Shown one piece after another: positions 5,506-8,718 of a stretch of 8,718 bases of DNA (position 1 is the first letter of the stretch; the number at the start of each line of letters is the position of its first letter). The stretch covers positions 1-8,718 of the forward strand of contig CACYDL010000093.1 of NCBI GenBank assembly GCA_902773195.1, given 5' to 3'. The notes under the pieces are model-generated. The model did no database searches. It had not been told where the DNA came from and was given only the letters and a program-made list of their open reading frames with translations. Source of the DNA: an uncultured Lachnospiraceae bacterium. GTDB lineage: Bacteria; Bacillota_A; Clostridia; Lachnospirales; Lachnospiraceae. The translations under genes were made by a program, and so were the position numbers.

Positions 5506-7008
5506 TCAGCGGATGTGGGCCATCATCTCCGACGCGGAGGCCCTGTGCCCCGTGATCAGGGAGGCGAGCCAGTCGTCCCGGTCCTTCGGGGAAATGTTCT
5601 TCGCGTTGGCGAAAGCGGCGGGATCCTGGATCTTCGTGAGCACGCCGCGGCAGATGGCCGAGGCGCGGCAGCTGGCGATCCCGTAGCCGTCCGTCGAACT
5701 CTGGGAGGACCAGTAGTAGATGACGTCGTCCCGGCTGCCGGACGAATCCGTCGCGTACCGGTGCCCGAGATAGACGACCATGTGGCCCTTCTCGCCGGTG
5801 CCGATGGTCCTGTCGCGGAAAATCTTGAGCAGATCGCCGGGGTCGGCCTTCGCCCAGGCCTTCCAGTAGGCGTCCTCCGTCTTGTAGGCCGTCTTCGCGG
5901 CGATGAAGTAATTCGTCCCCGCGCCGAGCTCCTTCACCAGGACCGCGTCACCCGGGCCGTTGGCGTTGGCCCTGCCCCAGCATCCCACGCCGTCGCCCTG
6001 CGCCGGGTAGGTCATGCCGGAGACGGAATAGGGTCTCAGGCTGATCCACGCGCTGCGGGAGATGACGCTCCCGGTGTCCCACACCGAAAGGGCCTTCAGC
6101 ATGGCCATATAGACCGCCGACGAGCAGTAGGACGGGCGGGCTTTGGATAGATCGATGACCGGCTTGTTCCCGTTCATCGAGAACGCGTTCTTCATCGCCT
6201 GCTCCGTGGAGATCCGGCCGTCGCTGTTGTAGCTTCCTCCGTTCTTCACGCCGGAGATCACGCTGAGAAGGATCTCGTTCCAGGTTTTGGGCGTCCCTTC
6301 CGTCAGATAGTCGGCGGGCACCGTGTTCCCGGTCGGATAGAGGCTCCGCCTGAACAGGTTCCGGTAGGCGGCCGAGGAGGGGCTCGCCTTGGGATACTTG
6401 CTGACGTTGTTTCCGACCATCCGGCGCTTCATGCCCGTTCGGACGAAATACTCCAGCACCGCCGCGTCGTCGTCGCCGACCGTCTCGAGGACGGAGGGGT
6501 ACCGCTTCACGAAGTAGGCGTAGCTGTACACGCCCTTGAAGTCCGTGCCGTTCCAGACCGTGAGCGGGTTCCTCATGCCGGTGATGCCGACGGCGGTCGC
6601 CCTGCGACGGGCCGATTTGTAGCCGGTCCGGATGTAGTGCAGATAGTAGGAGGGAAGCGTCGTCCCGAACCTCCTGCGGAGGTCCGCGTTGCCGTAGCGG
6701 TAGGACTTCACGCTGAACGAGGCGCTTCCTCTTCTGCCGTTTCTCATGCCGACCGTCACGAAGTATTTCAGGATCCGGCTGTCGTCGTACCCGTATTTCT
6801 TCGCGAGTCCGGGATATTTCCGGCAGAAATACTCGTAATTGTACACCCGGGCGTAGTCGGTCCCGTTGTAGACCGTCGGGTGTTCCGCGGCGGACGCGGC
6901 CGCGGCCGAAAGCGCGGACAGCGCCGCGGCGGAAAGCAGGGCCAGAAGAACGCGCAGAAGGAGTGCCGTCCTCCGTCCTTTTCCGCCTTTGCCTGACTGT
7001 TTCACCAT
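5506..7008 (-). CDS. Secreted cell-wall-repeat protein with NlpC/P60-CHAP-like hydrolase domain, 500 aa
   Basis: The start is the ATG at 7008, which has GGAGG (7014-7018) 5 nt upstream; an in-frame upstream extension to 7083 has no ribosome site. Residues 1-41 are a signal peptide (basic start, Leu/Ala core, ASAA cleavage). Two copies of a roughly 50-residue envelope repeat follow (about 46-95 and 150-200) with the pattern V-x-NGTD(Y/F)..VY.Y.YF..(K/R)YP...DD..(I/V)L.YFV..GM. Between them lies a related half (about 98-140, DLRRRFGTTLPSYYLHYIRTG). Such repeats are common in Clostridia surface proteins. Residues about 240-460 resemble a papain-fold cell-wall hydrolase: Cys295 in PSYCSSAVYM, DGVGCWGRANANGPG, PGDLLKIF, His409 in GHMVVYLG, and YYWSSQ as the likely third polar position. 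The probable role is peptidoglycan hydrolysis or amidase activity outside the cell; the exact bond is unknown. No membrane anchor is seen. Confidence 0.85.
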   Translation of the reverse strand: MVKQSGKGGKGRRTALLLRVLLALLSAAALSALSAAAASAAEHPTVYNGTDYARVYNYEYFCRKYPGLAKKYGYDDSRILKYFVTVGMRNGRRGSASFSVKSYRYGNADLRRRFGTTLPSYYLHYIRTGYKSARRRATAVGITGMRNPLTVWNGTDFKGVYSYAYFVKRYPSVLETVGDDDAAVLEYFVRTGMKRRMVGNNVSKYPKASPSSAAYRNLFRRSLYPTGNTVPADYLTEGTPKTWNEILLSVISGVKNGGSYNSDGRISTEQAMKNAFSMNGNKPVIDLSKARPSYCSSAVYMAMLKALSVWDTGSVISRSAWISLRPYSVSGMTYPAQGDGVGCWGRANANGPGDAVLVKELGAGTNYFIAAKTAYKTEDAYWKAWAKADPGDLLKIFRDRTIGTGEKGHMVVYLGHRYATDSSGSRDDVIYYWSSQSSTDGYGIASCRASAICRGVLTKIQDPAAFANAKNISPKDRDDWLASLITGHRASASEMMAHIR

Positions 7009-7028
7009 AAATACCTCCGTATCGCCGC

Positions 7029-7180
7029 CGCGGGAGAATCCCATATCGGGGCGTCGTGTCGCCGGTCGCGGGAGAATCCGCATCAGGGGAGCTGTATCCC
7101 CCCCCGCGGGAGAATCCCGTATCGAGGCGCTGTGTCGCCGGCCGCGGGCGGATCCGCCGCGGGACGCCGCTTCTTCGGCC
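7029..7180. repeat. Four tandem 38-bp units in the hydrolase leader
   Basis: The core CGCGGGAGAATCC begins at 7029, 7067 and 7105, and a diverged copy CGCGGGCGGATCC begins at 7143, giving an exact 38-bp period with no spacers. Units 1 and 3 are most alike; units 2 and 4 have diverged. Each core can fold as a mini-hairpin (GGGA-GAA-TCCC, perfect in units 1 and 3). A second small stem of 4 bp lies in the remainder of units 1-3 (GGCG/CGCC on the minus strand; one C-G pair becomes G-U in unit 2). Unit 4 instead holds a perfect palindrome GGCGGATCCGCC (7147-7158). With the promoter at 7192-7220 the whole array falls in the 5' untranslated RNA and ends about 10 bp before the ribosome site. Confidence 0.8.
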
Positions 7181-7182
7181 GG

Positions 7183-7220
7183 TCTGAATTCAGATTAACA
7201 CATCCCCCGTTTTCTGACAA
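7183..7220 (-). promoter_or_regulatory. Promoter of the hydrolase gene with overlapping palindrome
   Basis: On the minus strand TTGTCA (7215-7220) and TAATCT (7192-7197) are separated by 17 nt, and a TG just upstream makes an extended -10 (TGTTAATCT). A perfect 12-bp palindrome TCTGAATTCAGA (7183-7194) overlaps the -10 and the expected start point, a natural place for an operator. The predicted leader is about 175 nt. Confidence 0.5.
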
Positions 7221-7274
7221 CGCGGAGCCGGAAAGGGCTCCGCGCGGCCTCCCCGGCTTCGCGCCGCCGGAGGC
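7221..7274. repeat. Two adjacent G+C-rich inverted repeats between divergent genes
   Basis: The first is a perfect 9-bp stem with a 6-nt loop: CGCGGAGCC (7221-7229), GGCTCCGCG (7236-7244). The second is GCCTCC (7247-7252) with GGAGGC (7269-7274), enclosing a further GGC/GCC pairing. They lie between the divergent promoters, upstream of both, so they are unlikely to be terminators of either neighbour. Their role is unknown. Confidence 0.6.
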
Positions 7275-7317
7275 GGGAGAAGGCCGGTCCGTGGTTCACA
7301 AAGAATTCAAAAAAATC

Positions 7318-7360
7318 TGATATGATCTTTTTCCCAAGTCTGTTCAGTTTATGCTATACT
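7318..7360 (+). promoter_or_regulatory. Two candidate extended -10 promoters for the YARHG gene
   Basis: TGATATGAT (7318-7326) and TGCTATACT (7352-7360) are both TGn extended -10 elements facing the YARHG gene, 34 bp apart. A possible -35 TTCACA (7295-7300) is 20 nt from the first; the second has no good -35. The second is the closer match and would give a leader of about 70 nt. Confidence 0.45.
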
Positions 7361-7438
7361 GCACATCAGGGGAGTTTTCGTTTGACCGAAAACGAAACAA
7401 AAGCCAGAATCCCGAAAAGTAATATGGAGGTGATACAT

Positions 7439-8398
7439 ATGTTCTGTCCAAATTGTGGCCACAAGCTGCCGGACGGCTCCATCTTCTGCGACAGCTGCGG
7501 CGTGAAGATTACGCTGCGCGCGGAATACGGTGGGACAGCCAGACCGTCCGACGCCGGCAAGACGCCGGCCGCTCCCGCGTTTGACGAGCGCGATTACTAC
7601 GCGGCCGATCTGGGAGACGCCGTCCCCGAAGTGACGGGCACGTCCTCCGCAAAAGCCGCGGGCACGTCCTCCGCGAAGACTGCTTCCGGCAGTTCCACTG
7701 GGAAGACCTCTTCCCCGTCCGGGAAAAAGGCCTCCGGCAAGACGTCCGCCTCATCCGGAAGCCAGGCCGGGCGCGCCGCTTCAAAGAGCAGCACGCGGCC
7801 GAGAAAGAGCTCCTATAACTGGGACGACGAGGAAGACGAGGACGAGGGCTCCAGGCTTCCGATCATCATCGCCCTGATCGTCGCGCTCGCCGCCATCGCG
7901 CTCATCATCGCGCTCTTCCTCAAATCCGGCAGCTTCAGCCTGTTCAACAGGGGCGGCTCCGGCGGAACGGCCAATACCCCGGCCAGCTCGGTGACCGAGA
8001 GCCTCACGTTCCCGACCGAGACGCCCACGCCGACACCGACCCCCACGCCGACGCCCACACCGACGCCGACCCCCACGCCGGAACCGGTCAACGATGACGT
8101 CATCGCCGACAGCTCCACGAGGCTTCTGACGGAAGCGGATCTGACCGGCCTCAGCGAGGAGCAGATCAGCATCGCACGAAACGAGATCTTCGCCCGCCAC
8201 GGGTACTCCTTCTCCAACGAGACCCTGAGGGATTACTTCTCGTCGAAGCCCTGGTACCAGCCGAATCCGGACTTCAACATCAACACGGAAGACATTTACG
8301 GCGCGCTCGGCCTGAGCGAGACGGAGCTCGAGAACATCAATTTCATCCAGCAGTACGAGATCGAGCACGACCTCAACAAAAGCTCCAGAGGCGACTGA
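7439..8398 (+). CDS. Zinc-ribbon, single-pass membrane protein with YARHG domain, 319 aa
   Basis: The start is the ATG at 7439, with GGAGGTGA (7426-7433) upstream; the in-frame extension to 7322 is not needed. Domains in order are as follows. A zinc ribbon has Cys3, Cys6, Cys17 and Cys20 (CPNC and CDSC). A low-complexity Ala/Ser/Lys/Gly linker spans about 35-125. An acidic patch DDEEDEDE lies just before one transmembrane helix (about 139-161, LPIIIALIVALAAIALIIAL). A Gly/Ser/Thr spacer follows, then ten Thr-Pro pairs (195-214). The C-terminal YARHG domain (about 228-313) contains IARNEIFARHGYSF, a paired DYF and WY, and a final hydrophobic helix. The expected topology is a cytoplasmic ribbon and extracellular YARHG domain on a stiff stalk. 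YARHG domains are extracellular in many bacteria but their role is unknown. The gene diverges from the hydrolase, suggesting a shared envelope theme. No terminator is seen before the insertion sequence. Confidence 0.9.
   Translation: MFCPNCGHKLPDGSIFCDSCGVKITLRAEYGGTARPSDAGKTPAAPAFDERDYYAADLGDAVPEVTGTSSAKAAGTSSAKTASGSSTGKTSSPSGKKASGKTSASSGSQAGRAASKSSTRPRKSSYNWDDEEDEDEGSRLPIIIALIVALAAIALIIALFLKSGSFSLFNRGGSGGTANTPASSVTESLTFPTETPTPTPTPTPTPTPTPTPTPEPVNDDVIADSSTRLLTEADLTGLSEEQISIARNEIFARHGYSFSNETLRDYFSSKPWYQPNPDFNINTEDIYGALGLSETELENINFIQQYEIEHDLNKSSRGD
8021..8080 (+). repeat. Hexanucleotide repeat coding ten Thr-Pro pairs
   Basis: Ten ACS-CCS codon pairs in a row encode an extended Pro-rich stalk between the membrane helix and the YARHG domain. 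Third-base changes (ACG, ACA and ACC mixed) show some divergence, but the tract could still change length by slippage without breaking the frame. Confidence 0.85.
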
Positions 8399-8469
8399 CA
8401 GGCCGGACGCAGACGGACGCAGGAAGTAAGACAAAGACAAAAAGGTTCCCGCACCACAGACTGATATGC

Positions 8470-8513
8470 TACCCCCAAGTAGGACATTGAAATACAAAAC
8501 CTACTTGGGGGTA
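8470..8513. repeat. Perfect 14-bp inverted repeat in the insertion sequence leader
   Basis: Arm TACCCCCAAGTAGG (8470-8483) pairs exactly with CCTACTTGGGGGTA (8500-8513) around a 16-nt loop. The right arm holds the only ribosome-site-like G run before the ATG at 8519. A transcript entering from outside could therefore fold and hide it. Confidence 0.85.
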
Positions 8514-8518
8514 TTTCT

Positions 8519-8718
8519 ATGTCCAGAAATAGTAAGATTGATCCTGTCGAAAAGGTAAAGATCATTGAGCGGGTACTGACAGATGAGATCAGCGCTACTG
8601 AAGCAGCCCGGCTGATAGGTGTTGATAGGAGCAGCATACGGTATTGGCGTAACCTATATCTTTCAGATGGTCCCTCTGCCCTCATGGTTCAATCCAATAA
8701 CAAAACCTATTCTAAGGA
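8519..8718 (+). CDS. IS3-type transposase OrfA, N-terminal part (3' end outside window)
   Basis: The open frame from ATG 8519 runs to the window edge without a stop (66 full codons). The product begins MSRNSKIDPVEKVKIIERVL and contains a helix-turn-helix: ISATEAARLIGVDRSSIRYW (about 29-48), then RNLYLSDGPSAL. This is the layout of the DNA-binding N-terminus of IS3/IS150-type OrfA proteins, which recognise the element's ends before the catalytic OrfB (DDE) is added by frameshifting. The GGGGG at 8507-8511, inside the inverted repeat, is the nearest ribosome-site candidate. The catalytic part is not visible, so it is unknown whether the element is intact. Confidence 0.75.
   Translation, partial: MSRNSKIDPVEKVKIIERVLTDEISATEAARLIGVDRSSIRYWRNLYLSDGPSALMVQSNNKTYSK

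Larger units (their letters stand above)
8462..8718 (+). mobile_element. Left end of an IS3-type insertion sequence (runs off the window)
   Basis: The segment begins with TGATATGCTACCCCCAAGTA (8462-8481), the TG...CCCC pattern typical of IS3-family terminal repeats in Firmicutes. It continues into a transposase first frame with a helix-turn-helix. Base composition is lower in G+C than the gene to the left, which ends 63 bp before the edge. The right end, second frame and target duplication lie outside the window, so the exact left boundary and family are provisional. Confidence 0.7.

Noticed and set aside
5515..6150. 211-codon plus-strand frame opposite the hydrolase gene
   Set aside because: Its composition is that of an antisense shadow, and the opposite strand has clear catalytic motifs.
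7009..7083. N-terminal extension of the hydrolase to 7083
   Set aside because: It would translate part of the 38-bp repeats ahead of a normal signal peptide. The ATG at 7008 has GGAGG at the right spacing.
7029..7180. CRISPR array
   Set aside because: The 38-bp units abut with no unique spacers between repeats, the copies diverge, and no cas gene is nearby.
7322..7438. N-terminal extension of the zinc-ribbon protein to 7322
   Set aside because: The extension runs through the candidate -10 boxes. The ATG at 7439 has GGAGGTGA upstream and starts right at the zinc ribbon.
7781..8497. Minus-strand frames opposite the YARHG gene, including a Val-Gly run
   Set aside because: They are antisense to the Thr-Pro repeat and the zinc-ribbon/YARHG gene, with no ribosome site and no family features.

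Overview
The window looks like chromosomal accessory DNA from a Gram-positive Clostridia-type bacterium (Lachnospiraceae or a relative). This rests on the strong AGGAGG-type ribosome sites, the Big2 surface protein, the cell-wall repeat plus cysteine-hydrolase protein, the YARHG membrane protein with a Thr-Pro stalk, and the Clostridia-style MATE pump. No marker gene fixes the genus. Base composition splits the window by eye: about 134-3460 is relatively A+T-rich, while about 3480-8400 is clearly G+C-rich. A short G+C-rich patch also sits at the left edge (about 30-133).

Left region (1-3460): a secreted protein whose C-terminus appears to be cut off (21-434, minus); a HEPN-fold candidate with an R-x4-H motif and a charged duplicated insert (520-1638, minus); a secreted protein with one broken and two complete Big2 domains (1772-2614, minus); and a small XRE-family repressor (3090-3371, plus). 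The repressor and Big2 genes diverge. The region between them carries a near-consensus leftward promoter, a rightward promoter and nested palindromes, so the repressor probably controls itself and the Big2 transcript. That transcript has an unusually long leader of about 370 nt.

Middle (3400-5430): a hairpin terminator separates the convergent repressor and MATE genes. A flavodoxin-like protein and a MATE efflux pump form a probable two-gene operon read leftward from an extended -10 promoter at 5413-5421.

Right region (5506-8400): two cell-envelope genes diverge from a 430-bp region. Leftward is a 500-aa secreted protein with envelope repeats and a papain-fold (NlpC/P60/CHAP-like) hydrolase domain. 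Its 5' leader holds four tandem 38-bp units. Rightward is a membrane protein made of a zinc ribbon, one transmembrane helix, a Thr-Pro stalk and a YARHG domain. From about 8462 the left end of an IS3-type insertion sequence runs off the window.

No complete new multi-gene system is evident. The items most worth checking are the 38-bp leader array, the HEPN protein, and the XRE/Big2 divergent control region with its structured leader.
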